Assembly: GCA_015680685.1 (NCBI GenBank)
Contig: MNCI01002042.1
Coordinates: forward strand, 304,644 to 368,643
Origin: Gnetum montanum
Lineage: Eukaryota > Streptophyta > Gnetopsida > Gnetales > Gnetaceae
Length of the DNA stretch: 64,000 nucleotides
Direction of reading: 5' to 3'
In this document: piece by piece, positions 32,333 through 44,261 of the stretch
Layout of the letters: each line of letters opens with the position of its first letter
Position numbering within the stretch: position 1 is the stretch's first letter
The notes under the pieces: model-generated
What the model was told of the DNA's origin: nothing
Databases searched by the model: none
What the model saw: the letters and a program-made list of their open reading frames with translations, nothing else
Made by a program: the position numbers and the translations under genes

Positions 32333-35300
32333 TGTTGGCGACCGTTTGGGACACGACCACCAACGAGTGTCCTCGAACAGGATTTAGATGCCTGCTGGTC
32401 TCTGGCAACACCAAGGCCCAGATACCTCCAAATAAACTCAGTAGTTAATGTAAGTATGTGTGTGTGCTGTTGCGGCGTGCGATTGTGAGAAATGTGACAA
32501 TTTCGTTGTGTGTGAACTACAAATGACTTACTTTAAAGAGATTCAGCCAACTTTGCCAAGTACTGTGAGTTATTGAAAGTTTCCTATTTTGTTCAACTAC
32601 CTAGTCTACGCGGTCCTTATAATACCTGCTTGTAACAAGTAAAATTTTGCAAAAACATTTGAGCACAACTCCGCAAATCTACTCCTAATTTTCCCCAGAG
32701 AAAGAGGTAGTTCCACAAGAAAACTAGAAATAGAGCAAGATTCAATGGAAATAGACAGAAAAGAAAAGAAAGCAGATTTGTGTGGACCTCAAATATTTAA
32801 ACAAGGTAAAATGACACGAGTAAACACTTCGCAATAAAGCTATCCCAAATTCAATATCTACGAATTGTTCAAACTTCCAAGGCTCAAACAAGCAATATCT
32901 TCAAGACAATCCTACTATGCTACCAAAAATTGCTGCGTAAACTACCACGTACGAGACTCCATTTTGACTAGATAATAGATGTCAACGATTGCATTCAAAC
33001 AGAACCTTTAAAAGACTTGACAATTTCTGATTGAAATACCACGGGAATTCACTTTAAAGATAAAAAGAAGCTATTCTGGTCCCATCAAAATACCAAAGAT
33101 TTTCTGAACCCTCTCGACTACTGAATTGTTCAACGGCGTGACTACAAACAGAGGCTCTCTTACAACAATCCCAATAGCAGTTCCCACACGTTGCACAATA
33201 ACAAAATTTACTACTAAAATGCTCTTAAGGCTTTTAAACACAAGCGCTTCTATGGCAAAATTTTAATAGAAATTTCTATCGGGCAACAAGAACAGTAAGA
33301 GCAATCTAAAAATCCCAAAATTACTTGCCAAGGATGATACTATCTAAACCACTAGCTAAGCAATTTAAAAAAAACAAGAAAAATGAAATGGATAACTCAC
33401 AGGACCATGACAAAGAGGCTGAAATCTTTATTCTAGCAAGCCATCTTGCAAACAATCTTCTTTACAAATCTTCCAAGTGTGATGATAATGCTCCCAATGT
33501 GTTCCCCCCTTTTTCCTTTCTTTCTCCCCGCCCCCTTGATGCCTTTTTATAGAGTTCCAAGATAGGTAGGGAAGTTATATATTTAAAAATATCTCACCTA
33601 ACTTCTCTCCCAAGTAACTTGGCCAACCAATTAGGAGATTACTTGCCCAACAAGTTAGGTAAGTTACAACAATTTTTGGGTGGTTTCAACCACAAAAGAG
33701 ATAAGGAAGTTGACAAGTGGCCTTGGTAATTAAAGTACAATCTAAAAAAATACATAGGGATACTAGCTATAGTACTGCATACATATTTATCCCTTTGATT
33801 TTTCTTCTTCCAAATGAGATGTCAAGTCTTCTGAATGATGTACAAGGAAGTTGCAATTTTCAAATATTCAAAAATATCTTCAAAAATATCTCTCCTAACT
33901 TCCCTCCCAAGTAACTTGGCCAACCAATTAGAAGATTACTTTCCCAACAAGCTAGGAGAAAGTTACAAAAATTTTAGATAGTTATGAAGAGAAAATCTGC
34001 AACTGACAAGTGTTTGTATCATACATGATACAAGAATTTGGTCTTTTGGTCTTTGAATATAATTTAAATATATAGGTAAGTACCCAGCATTTATATTCAA
34101 TAATTATCTTTGAGGCTACGTTTCATTTTTTGTTTTTTTTAGAAATATAATAAGTTATAAAAATTAACTTCATAGGATAGCGAATACGTTAACTTTATGA
34201 GAGGGTGAATATATTGCAAATGTAAATGTTTTGTAATGTGGTTAACCACGATGCTTTGCTTGCTCCTTCTGTGCATGTCCCTCCCACGATTTGTGTGCCA
34301 CCGCTACCAAACTACTCCATCCGTTACTTCTCTGCCACCGCTCTGCATCGGATTGGCCCAAGGTCGCGATTACCGCCGTTGGTTTGTTGTTGATGTCGCC
34401 GAAACCCTGCCACTGCTTTGCTGCCGCCTTCTCCATGTCTTCCGTGTTTGCCATGGCTGTGTGTCATCTATTGAACCCCCACAAACGCAATTGCAATTGG
34501 AACAGCTTTTTCGCGGAGCTCGGCATAGTTACTAACTTGCTCATATCAACGGTGCACTGACTTGAATCTGAGAACCTTCAACAATGGTGTCTTGCCCCTA
34601 TTCGTGGACAGCGTGCAAGTCCAGCGCATTCGTATTTTTGTTTTGCAGTTTTAGCTCATAACTATCCGAAGTTGCAGGCAAAGGCGTAGGCGTAGCAATC
34701 GGCTATGTTCTGACCCTGCTTTATTCATTTTCTGTAGTCTTTGGCCAGGAAATTAAGCTTAATATGAAAACAGAACAAAGAAACCCTCTATGGCAAGTGT
34801 TTGACGAAATTGCAAATAGAATATGGAGTGATTTCTGGCATTTTCTTGGTCAATTTCAGCAGCAAGCATCACTGCGTTTTTGTTACCATTGATACTGCAT
34901 TTTTCTTTTTGTGTTTAACCCTGTTTCTGCAAGTATTCAGCAACTATTTCTGTGCTTTGTTCAGTGCAATTTTGGAGGCCCTCTCTGGCTTCTTGTCATT
35001 GCAGATTTTTGTTTTTATTTTCCTATATTTTTCGGTACAGCAATGGTCACAGAGAATGGGGATTCCAGTGGCAAAGTGCTGGGGAAACCTATTCCTGTCT
35101 TTCTACATGAATGTTTATTTCTGCAAAGTACATTGCTTGAAACTGTCCTGTGGGATAATGGGTTGCTATACTACCCTGATCTCTTACAATAATACAGAGC
35201 ATCTCCTTCATTTTGTAGCATTTCACTTTTCCCTTTCAGAGAAAAACATTTTGCTTACAGAGAAATATATTCTTAAATTTTACAGGGGAAATAACTTCAC

Positions 35301-35542
35301 CCTGCCCAGACTGCTGAACTTGCAATATTCATCTATAAACCTTCATGAATTATAAAGTGGAACAACATATTGATGATTCTGTATTTATCAACCAGGGCTA
35401 TGTAAGCTTTTCTCATATTTTTAAATATGAGAATGTCTTTTGTGCACTTATTCTCTTTCTCTCAAGCTGAAAATTAAGCTACTTCTTCACAAATTCTCAA
35501 CTAGTTTAAGTCTGCTTCATGAAATGGCCAAATGTGCCAACA
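32333..35542 (-). mobile_element. insertion L: 3.2 kb LTR-type insertion, probably a solo LTR
   Basis: It begins TGTTGGCGACCG and ends GTGCCAACA, is flanked by GTCTG and GTCCA (probably an original GTCCG), and splits the D LTR exactly. On the minus strand its first 25 bases match the start of element F at 61646 with one difference, so it belongs to a related LTR family in minus orientation. A minus-strand TATA box (CTCTATAAAAAGGC) is at 33541-33554, as expected for a promoter inside an LTR. I find no second copy of either end inside it, hence the solo LTR call. It contains a diverged direct repeat (about 33572-33676 and 33844-33976, core AAGTAACTTGGCCAACCAAT). A GC-richer part at 34240-34560 has overlapping short ORFs on both strands, and an ORF lies at 34801-35355; none is recognised and I do not call them genes. 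A complete non-autonomous element is the alternative. Confidence 0.7.
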
Positions 35543-35547
35543 GTCCA

Positions 35548-36482
35548 TCGCCATATCTATAAATAAGAGGTGACACTCCCCTTATTTTCCATCCTAAGTT
35601 AGAAGTAGGGAAACTCTAGCAGTTTGAGCACTCTAGAGATAGAATATTTTCCATGTGCCCACAGTAGGAGTCCCAAAAGTGAACGAATCTTTATTCGAGC
35701 AACATTGTACCTGAAAATAAGTTGTGTACGACAATAAAGACAAGATTTCCAGATAAACCTTGCAGTGCATGGAATAGGATTTGATTTATTGTTTTTTCTC
35801 TCACCCTTAAACTCCTAGAATGTGGAATGGGTATGACTTGATTACGAGCATCTAAGGATGTGTATAGATAGTCAAGGAATTAGCTCCTCATCGTATGCGG
35901 TATGAGTACGACTTGATTATGAGCATCTCGTGTGATTGCTTGGTAACCCAGTGGCGTATTCAGGATCTACACTTGGTAATCCTAGTGGTAGTCCAAGCTG
36001 TGTATGGTTAGTGAAGGAATCGGCTGCTCATCACACTTAGGCTAGATAGATTCTCTCAACCCTTTCCTCCTAGTTAGGTGCCTCAGTACGACCACTTCAG
36101 GCATGTGCATTACGCGTGGTGATCCTAGCAATGATTAGCGTTTGGTAGTCGCGGTTGCATCGGTTCAGGGTGTGTACGGTAAGTGGGAACAGATGTTGAT
36201 GCTAGGTAATTTAGACTTAGTCATTAGCTAGAGTTAGTTAGTTTCTCAACCCTTCACCTTGATAGCATAGGAGAAAAACATAAAAAGATATAAAAATCAT
36301 ATACCTCAGACTTACTTAACCATACACCGTGACAACTACAAGTAAGTCTGGGAAGACAACGAATGATTAACCCCAAGTATTCCATGGGGCGTGTAGGCAC
36401 TTAGTCTGCGGAGTTCAACTGGATCATGTGTGCTACTCTCGTTTCGTATGGTTGTGTGTAGGGGGTACCTCGCCACGCATCA
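35548..36482 (+). repeat. element D 3' LTR, second part
   Basis: It resumes in U3 just before TATAAATA (35558-35565), is collinear with the 5' LTR 25968-26865, and ends CCACGCATCA at 36482, followed by the target duplication ATATC. A local extra copy of a GAGTACGACTTGATTACGAG-type segment is present near 35830-35925. Confidence 0.92.
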
Positions 36483-37950
36483 ATATCCAAGGACATAGTT
36501 CTTAAACTTTTTCAAAGCATACACGACCATTGTCAATTCTTTCTCTATGGTGGTGTAATTCAGCTGCACACCCACAATGCTTTGACTTATGCACTGAATA
36601 TAATATGGATGTTTTTGATCATCTAACTACATAAGCACAACTTCCAAGGTGTAATTAGATGCACCCATCATGATATGGAATGGTTTGGACCAATCTTGTG
36701 CTTGTAGAATTGGATTTTCTATGAGTTTTTCCTTCAACTATTAAAATGCATGTTCACACTTCTTTCTCCAAATAAATGGGACATCCTTATTTTTCAATTA
36801 GACCAATGGTTTTGTGATCTTAGAGAATTTCTATATATATTGCTAGTAGTAACTAGTGTTTCTAAGGAATGATTGAACATCTTTTATAGTTTCTGGTTGA
36901 CGAGTGATTCCTTAGATGACCCTTATCTTTTTGGGGTCTACCTCAATCCCTTCATGCGAAATTCTATACCCTAATACAATGCCTTCTTGGACCATGAGAT
37001 GGCTCTTTTGCCAATTGAGCTATAAGTTTGTTTCCATACATATTTTGAGTACTTGCTCAAGGCAATCCAAGGCTTGCTTGAATGTAGCATCATAAGTGGA
37101 GAAGTCATCCATAAAGACTTCCACTCTGCTACTAATTTGCTACTAAAATATGCTTAAAACTAGGCTTTGGAAAGTGGTAGGAGCATTACATAGACCAAAA
37201 TACATCTTTTGATAAGCAAAGGTCCCCTAGAAACTCATGAATGTTGTTTTGGCCTAGTCTTATGGTGCAATCTAGATTTGGTTATAGCCACTATAACCAT
37301 CCAAGAAACTATAATAGTAATGCCTAGATATGGTGTCCAACACTTAATTAACAAATGGCAATGAAAAATGATCTTTGAATGCTACCATGTTTAACAACCT
37401 AAAGTCGATCCAAACCTACCATTTGTCACCTTTCTTTGCACTATCACAAGTGAGCAAACCCACTTACTATCTGCAGTGGGGTAGATGGACCTTGCTTTGA
37501 GGAGTTGCTCAATCTCCTTTTTAATGATTTTTTTAACTTTGGATTCAACCACCATTATGGTTTCCTCCTTGGCTTCATGGACAAATCAATATAAATGCAG
37601 TGGTAACATATCCAGGGATTAATTCCAATGAGTTCACAATATGACTAGAAAAAGGTTGTTGACTATCTGTAGATCACTTTCAATAGTTTTTCTTTTTTCT
37701 CTGAAGCAACTTTAGCATTGAGTATGATCGGCTTACCATTTTTCAAGAATGCATATTTTAGGCTAGCAAGTAGAGTTTTTAACTCTAGGGGATCTTGTCT
37801 AAAATTCCAAGGGATCTCCAACTCTACCCAATTGGTATCATCATTTTCATTATTAGAGAGTTGGTGATGAACTTCTCTAGTTCACTCATGCCTATGACAT
37901 AAGCGATGTCATGCTCTTAGTAGGTTCCATGCATATTGTGCTACTTTCAT
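36483..37950 (-). pseudogene. copy C: reverse transcriptase and start of RNase H (decayed)
   Basis: Read on the minus strand from 37950 down: the N-terminal connection, the LRVCI and FPLPF-type blocks (degraded, about 37370-37480), the FLDGYSGYNQI region (about 37265-37310), RVEVFMDDFST with an intact catalytic MDD (codons at 37104-37112), the FLG.H.. thumb near 36860-36900, then RNase H up to the D insertion. Numerous nonsense codons. It continues at 25900 on the other side of element D. Confidence 0.85.
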
Positions 37951-38109
37951 AATCAGCAGTCAACCACTGGGTATCCTTGTTTTGTTGCTACTGCATATAG
38001 ACACCTTTGAATATTCACTTCATGTTCACACTACCTACATGCAGAAATAGATGTTCATTTCACAAACCAAAGTTTCTGCACATAATTGCACCTTGCATCA
38101 CTATACGTG

Positions 38110-38530
38110 ATGTATGGAACTCACTTCTTCTTGATTTTCCCAAATGCATTTTCCTTAGATATTTGTAAGGAAAGATCTCTAATGTCCATTCTTGCATCAA
38201 TAGTACTTAGCCATGCCTTTCCCATAATGATTGGGAAGTCCCCTTTATAGTTCTCAACCCTCATTACTAGGAAATCAGTAGGATAAGACCACCCACAGAC
38301 AATGGTTACAATGTCTTCTACCAGTCCCAATGGAACAGTAATGGATTGGTCTACCAATTCTAATTGGATATTGCTCTTCTTGAGAGGTAGCAAGTTCTAG
38401 GTAGTATACATCTCATGAGAAATCAAGTTAACATTTAAACCTAAATCAAGAAGAGCTTTACATGGTTCATTCCTAGCAATTTATAAATAGATAAGAATAC
38501 TCCTAGGATTAGCTAATTTCCTAGGAAGGT
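38110..38530 (-). pseudogene. copy C: aspartic protease (decayed)
   Basis: From 38393 down the frame is open for 90 codons: LPLKKSNIQLELVDQSITVP, GLVEDIVTIVCGWSYPTDFL, KGDFPIIMGKAWLSTIDAR, ISKENAFGKIKKK. Upstream (38420-38450) the active site reads LLDLGLN, so DSG has become DLG. It is the clearest protease sequence on the minus strand. Confidence 0.85.
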
Positions 38531-41330
38531 TGCCAACCTAGATCCAATCATATACGACATGAGTGAGCATAATAGTATGGATTTTGGGTGGCATTTGGTT
38601 TGAAAGGTTCCTGATGGAATGGTTTGTAGAAAATGAGGTAGGAGCATGCTAACCTTCCACCTGAGTCTATGAGGGCTTAGTAGGGTAGTTGGGTCAGAAA
38701 AATGATCTTTAGTGACCACGAGGTTCTAAAAAAATTAATTGATGAGCTAGTTTTAGATTAATGGCCTCGGTAGCATTGCATTGCTACAGCTAGGCTGGAA
38801 GTTCACCCTACATGGATGGAGTAGGCGATAGCTACATTAAGGGTGGAGGAATAAGTGTAGGAACAAGAGGAGGATAAGGATGAAATGTTGTACCCCTCAT
38901 GAAATGTGAAGAATAAGTTCTATAATATTTGGGAGTATAGTACTGATGTTGGAAAGGAGAAACATGACTAGATGAGTCACATGGAGACAAGGGTTGTTGG
39001 ATGTAATACCCATATGAATTTGGTTTTCTATAAGGGTATTGCTACCTTGGTAGTGGTAGCACCCATGACTATGGTTACTACCACAATTGATATTACTCAT
39101 ATGATTGTGTTGTAGTTCCACTTTGGTAATATTGTTGTTGTTAATGGAACTACTTAGGATTGCCTTGAGGATAAGACAATATTTTGGGTGTTTGTCTTTT
39201 CTCTATTCATGGATTTAGAGCATACACCCCCAGACTCTTGTAAGTGTGGCACGATGAGATAACATCCCTTATGATGTTCATATTAGCATACATCATATCC
39301 CCCATCATCATCTAATTCAGTTTCCACAACTTCCTCTACTACAACAATCTTTCCTTTACCCCTTTAATTGGCACATTCAACATCCTTTCACCTCCTATGA
39401 TCACGATCACTACTTTGTTCTTTAAAGTCTTCAGCAATTTTCAAAATAGGTTGAAATCTACTATCCATAGAGTTCCACAACTGATCTACCTTAGCCAAAA
39501 TTTTAGATGTAAATTTTTCAATTAGTAAGATTGGCTGATTCACCATCTCATCGAGTGTTGATTCCTCCTCACTATCACAAAATTGAACATCCCTCTTGCA
39601 AATGGAAGGATCTTGATTGTATTCTTCTGCACTTTTACATTTCCTCAACTCTCCTTCTTCTTTTGTTACCTACTCGATTATCCTTTAGATCTAATGGGCT
39701 CTTAATTCTGACAATCTTCCTTGGGCGTAGATCCCAAGTTCTCCTTATCTCAGAGTAAAGTTCATCTATGATGTGGTGAAGTTTTTCTTATTAAGAGTAA
39801 CCATGGCCAGGGCATCGATGTGATAAGGAATAATATCTACCCATGGCTACATCTAAGGACTAATGTGTTTCTTACTTTCAACGTTGGACTTGTCTTCTCA
39901 GATTGGACACTCGAAAGTATGTTTAATACTTGTTGTTGAATAGTTCAAGAATTACATGCCATCTACAAATAGATTCCAACTCCAAGGATTGGTACCAGCT
40001 TTCTGCTTCTTTGATGAGTGTCATGGGAAATAACTTAAGCTTTTTCTACTCATTTTCTATGTTTTGTAAGGCACAAGCATCATGAAAATACTAAAGATGA
40101 TTTTTTTGGATCAGAGTTATATTTCTCTTTAAACTTGAAAATGTTTTTCATATCCAATCACTTAATCTTACTATTTTTCATGTGTCTTGTTAGAATTCTT
40201 ACTGCCTTTGCAATGTTTAGCATGCTTTGGTTGACAAGTAGAGGATCATCATGGCCATGACCCTAGTGCATACAATGTCCTTTACTACACCTTCTGTCAT
40301 GGTGATGAGCCTCTCTTGAATGCTCATGCCACGAATATCGACTTGCCTGATGGTCCCTATGATCATCTTAGTTCCATTAGTCATCTCCATCACAATCATG
40401 TCCCCTGTGGTTGCATTCAGAGCTAGAGGAGGAAGAATATGACAATGAAGGTGAAGAGGGAGGACTAGCACCATCACAGTGCCTACCCAACCCCCCCCCC
40501 CCTTCCCCCCCCCNNNNNNNNNNNNNNNNNNNNNNNNNNNNNNNNNNNNNNNNNNNNNNNNNNNNNNNNNNNNNNNNNNNNNNNNNNNNNACCCCCCCCC
40601 CCCTTCCCCCTCCTTCAATGGTCATGGGTACAATCATGATCATGTTGCTTAGCCATATCCTTATCATGACTCTCCTCTTTGGATCACCCTTTCTCATGGT
40701 GTTTGTTCTTGCCAGAACCATGATTATGCACCATGGACTACAAGTTTTGGTTTTGACCCCCTTCACCAAAGTTAAAGAGAGAAGTCTCTCTATATAGAAA
40801 ACCCCCAAAGAAGGGTTCTCCACAAACTTCTTGATATATCAAGAATGAGAAATCATTGGACCACTTTCCCTTTACAAACTCATAATTTTGATCTAGTTTT
40901 CAATCTCTCAGATGTTGTGCATTGGTAGGGTGATAATCCCTAGCTTCACTATCTTGCATAACATATTCAGCATGAAGCCCTTGGATCCCCAACTACATAA
41001 GAGTTTGGTGGAGCATCGCAGGAGTGGATCAATTAGGTAGCAACATAATGTTGCCCTTCATGTCTTGCCACCATAGTTATTCATCCTAGTGTAGGATGAC
41101 GGTGAAATTGGATACATACTCATCAAGATGAGCATATATCACTTTGTATTGCTAAGGTGCTTGATGATTTACTTTGTCAAACTTAGGCAAAGAATCATTC
41201 CTATGAGAAGAATACATCTTGTATTAGAAGACATGAAATGTAGTGTGCTTTCTTATAATTATTGTAGTTATTTTGATGTATGATATGACTTTAGAGTTCG
41301 TTCCAACAATTTTAAATAATTTTGCACTAA
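38531..41330 (-). pseudogene. gag: copy C: gag and linker, with an internal sequence gap
   Basis: The linker (38531-39230) is Pro/Tyr/Ser-rich. The zinc knuckle at about 39270-39300 has lost its first Cys (YDVC.YEHHKGC). Upstream is EEYNQDPSICKRDVQFCDS and VDQLWNSMDSRFQPILKIAE (39388-39648), matching G. The capsid and N-terminus follow to about 41330, with an N run at 40514-40590 inside a poly-C (minus-strand poly-G) tract in the Ser/His-rich region. Too many stops for translation. Confidence 0.75.
40491..40616. repeat. poly-C/poly-G tract flanking a 77-base sequencing gap
   Basis: Runs of about 10-12 C broken by TT flank N at 40514-40590. The corresponding part of D (about 27665-27700) is CCTTCC-rich but without long C runs. 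The gap is probably a sequencing or assembly failure over the homopolymer, so its stated length may be arbitrary. Confidence 0.85.
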
Positions 41331-41361
41331 GACATAAATAGCGCATGTAACAAACTAAAGG

Positions 41362-41379
41362 TCCTCAACAATGGTGCCA
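41362..41379 (-). other. copy C primer-binding site (tRNA-Asp type, decayed)
   Basis: The minus strand reads TGGCACCATTGTTGAGGA, next to the LTR end at 41381. It shares A at positions 5, 8 and 15 with element B. Confidence 0.75.
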
Positions 41380-41380
41380 A

Positions 41381-42245
41381 TCATGAGCAACAAATATATC
41401 CTATGCCCAACTATACAAATTACAAGCATTCACATGTAATCTAGTCAAATTCTGTAGACCTTAAGTTCCCAAGTACACTGCTTCTATGAAGTGAAATCTA
41501 ATTATGACAATTTTTTTCTTTCCAACTACACTTGTGATGCTTAGTTGTATGGTTAAGTGTAATTGGAGCACATGATTTTTATTATTTTGTATTTTATTTG
41601 CCTACAATTGTTAGCAAGTTGAAACTCAATTCATTAACCAATTTAACTAATTTGATTGCTAATTAATAACTAACTATCCTAACATAAGTATCCAATCCCA
41701 CTTTTCATACACATCTTCAACGCATGCAACACTGTTGGGTTACCAAGCATTAAGCGCTGCTGGGATTACCAAGTGATGTATGTTCTTATGTGTTTAATCT
41801 ATGTAGTTTAATAGGTTAATTAGTTTAAGTCTTACCTGTCTTAATTAATTATGTAATTAATAAAAATAATAAATGCAAAAATAAATCATTAATCTATTTC
41901 AAGTGTTGTAAGGTTTGATCAAAAGGATTATCTTTATTGTCATTCATACTATTATGCTCACATACATCAATGCTTGAATAAAGATCGGTACATTTTATAT
42001 CTCCTACTAGGGACACTCAAAACTAATTTTAACTCTCAAATGAACAAACTATAAGAACTTCACTGAGATATTTCCAAAAAGCTCTTCTTTACATGATGGA
42101 AGCACCATATTTATAGAATTTATTGTGAAGCTATGTTGATAGGGCCTCATAAACGTAGAAAATACTATGTCGACATCACCCTGTCGATGGGGAAACACCA
42201 TGTCCATGGGGCCACATCAATAAGGCACGTTAACACAACACTTTA
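41381..42245 (-). repeat. copy C 5' LTR (start truncated)
   Basis: On the minus strand it contains the GGTTAAGTGTAATTGG-like, CTTGGTAATCCCAGCAGC and CTTGGTAACCCAACAG blocks (41737-41790) and a TATA-like ATAAATATGG (about 42106). The terminal CTCATCA is changed to CTCATGA. The U3 end is lost at a junction near 42245 with an oppositely oriented LTR piece. Confidence 0.75.
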
Positions 42246-42665
42246 ATGCTTCATCGTTTGGTAACCCTAGTAGCACTTAACACTTGGTAACCCAATGGTG
42301 CTATAATGTGTTCAAGATGTTTATGGAAAGTGAAATGGATGCTTATGTTAGGATGAGTTAAGTATTAGCTAGTTATAAGATTAGTTAAGTATTCAATTAT
42401 TTTATTCTTGTTCTTAGGTGACTTAAATCATAAAAGATAAAATGATAAAAATCATATGCCTTAGTTACACTTAACCATACACTTGTACTTCACAAGTGGA
42501 ACTAGGAAGACAACAATTGCAATGGGTAGCTTCACTTCCTAGAACTAGTGTACTTAGAAACCTAAAGTCCTTGGAATTCGACTAGATCACTGAGTGAATG
42601 CTAGTGATTAGTATGATTGGATGTAGGGATTGCTTGTCCATTTTTTACATTGTTCACGAGAAAAT
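42246..42665 (+). repeat. family 1 LTR fragment (R/U5 half)
   Basis: It has GTTTGGTAACCCTAGTAGC, CACTTGGTAACCCAATGG, AAAATCATATGCCTTAG and GATTGGATGTAGGGATTGC in plus orientation, collinear with 44870-45250 of G. A very degraded primer-site-like TTTACATTGTTCACGAGA follows at the end. It stands head to head with the copy C LTR. Confidence 0.7.
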
Positions 42666-43378
42666 TTGTTAGATATGACCACCCACTAAGAGTGGTAATC
42701 ACATCATCGATCCTTCCCAAGGAAATAGTGATGGATTAATTTGTAAGCTCCATTGCATTTCTTAACTAATGAAAGGCTCCAAGCTTTATACATTTTGTAT
42801 AAGATTAAATTCACCTATCCCTAAGACTAATAAACCTTTGTATGATGGATTTTTAACAAGTTACAAATAGATCAAGGAACTCCCTATATTTTTCCTCTTG
42901 TTAAAAATTAATCTAATCATTCATTACATGAGTCAACATGATAATATTCATGTTTTATTCTATAGTGGCAATGATTTTTCCCTTTTACATAGAATTAGAA
43001 GATGTTATTTTTGTGAGGAAAGTAGTTGCATCATATTAACCTTGCACTAGTTCTAATGAGCTAGTATGCTATTTACAAGTGTGAGAACCATCTTAAAGAA
43101 AGGATGCTTGTAAGGCTTGTACTTTGAGCTACTAGCACTATTATACACTTGTATATTCATAACAAAATTAACATTCTTCAATTCAAGTTGTGGTGGAAAT
43201 TCTTCTTGTATTGTTGATGGTGGCACATGTCAGAGAGGATTGTGAGAGTATTGAGGATAGGATGAATGGTGATTTCACATGAGATGTTATGCATTGAAGG
43301 GATTTTGGAGAGTAGTAATATTGAGGTTACACATGGGTAGCTAAATCATTGGAAGAATTAAATTGTTAGATGTAATAT
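42666..43378 (-). pseudogene. family 1 protease and linker fragment
   Basis: The minus strand gives GLLVLGIGEFNLIQN (active site decayed), RNAMELTN.SITISLGRIDD, VITTLSGWSYLTNFL, and toward 43378 the Tyr/Pro-rich linker. It stops where the minus-strand LTR begins at 43379. It may be the target into which the element represented by that LTR inserted. Confidence 0.65.
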
Positions 43379-44261
43379 TGATGAGCAGTGAGTAGACCCT
43401 ACACCCAACCATATGAATCACTAAGCGTTCACACATAATCTAATCAAATTTCATAGACTTATAACCTTTTAAGCACACTGGTCTCTAGGATGTGAAACTA
43501 ACCATTTCCATTGTTATGTTTCCAATTATATTTGTGAAATGCAAAGGTATGGTTAAGTAAAACTAAGGCAAATGATTTTTATCATTTTTTTTGTTTTACA
43601 TTTTAAGTTTACTAAGGGTAAAGAATAATTTATAAAATAAAATAATTAAATTACTAATTTAATCTAACTAGCTACACTTAACTAATCCTAACATTAGCAT
43701 CCATTCACACTTGTCATACACTTCCTAAACACATTTAATGCTACTAGGTTACCAAACGTTAAGCGTTACTTGAATTACCAAGCACCAAGCATATGCTCAA
43801 AGTGGTCATACTTATGTGCTTAAATAATCACTATTTAATCTAGCTTAATTTAGCTTAATTTATTATTTAATTACTTAAAGCATTAAAGGAAATTGCATAA
43901 AACATTGAATGCATAAATAAACAATTAATCTATTTCAAAGTGCTATAAGGTTTATTAGAAAACTTATCTTTATTACTGCACGCACTGCCATACTCAAGTA
44001 CAACAGTGCTCAAATAAATATTCGTACACTCTTTGACTCCTACTACAAGCACATAGAAAAATATTCCAACTTTTAAATGACAAAACTATAAGAGATTTGC
44101 TGAAACTATGATAAAATATGTCATAAAAATAGCTATTGAGCATGTATTTATAGGAAAAAAAACATTGCATCGACAAGGCCACATCAACACATCAAATCTC
44201 ACATCAATGGAGTTTTGTCGATGAGGCCTCATCAACACCTCCCAAAAAACATGACTCATCA
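43379..44261 (-). repeat. family 1 LTR, minus strand, complete
   Basis: On the minus strand it starts TGATGAGTCATG at 44261 and ends GCTCATCA at 43379 (883 bases). TATA box CCTATAAATACATGC is at about 44145-44160. It is preceded on its 5' side by the polypurine-like GTAGGGGTA, so it is a 3' LTR. No target duplication could be found because the internal part is lost. Confidence 0.85.

Larger units (their letters stand above)
25901..36482 (+). mobile_element. element D: family 1 retrotransposon lacking RT, RNase H and integrase
   Basis: LTRs at 25901-26865 and 32244-36482 (the second split by insertion L) are flanked by a perfect duplication ATATC (25896-25900 and 36483-36487). It is inserted in the RNase H of minus-strand copy C. 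Internally it has a primer site, a long gag, a linker and a protease with an intact DSG. Near 30275 the sequence jumps to the extreme end of integrase, so RT to integrase are deleted. It has the complete 3' UTR and a short ORF3 remnant. Without L it would be about 7.4 kb. It must have relied on another copy for reverse transcription and integration if the deletion preceded insertion. Confidence 0.92.

Noticed and set aside
34242-34560. Overlapping ORFs on both strands in a GC-richer part of L as a captured host exon
   Set aside because: No recognisable protein family and no clear splice signals; GC content alone permits open frames.
34801-35355. 184-codon open frame inside L as a gene
   Set aside because: Leu/Phe/Cys-rich composition from T-rich DNA, no known motif, and an overlapping open frame on the same strand; probably chance within noncoding LTR.
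32333-35542. L as a DNA transposon with TGTTGGC/GCCAACA inverted ends
   Set aside because: The inverted part is very short, the ends are TG...CA, the duplication is 5 bases and one end matches the start of the LTR element F; an LTR origin explains all of this better.
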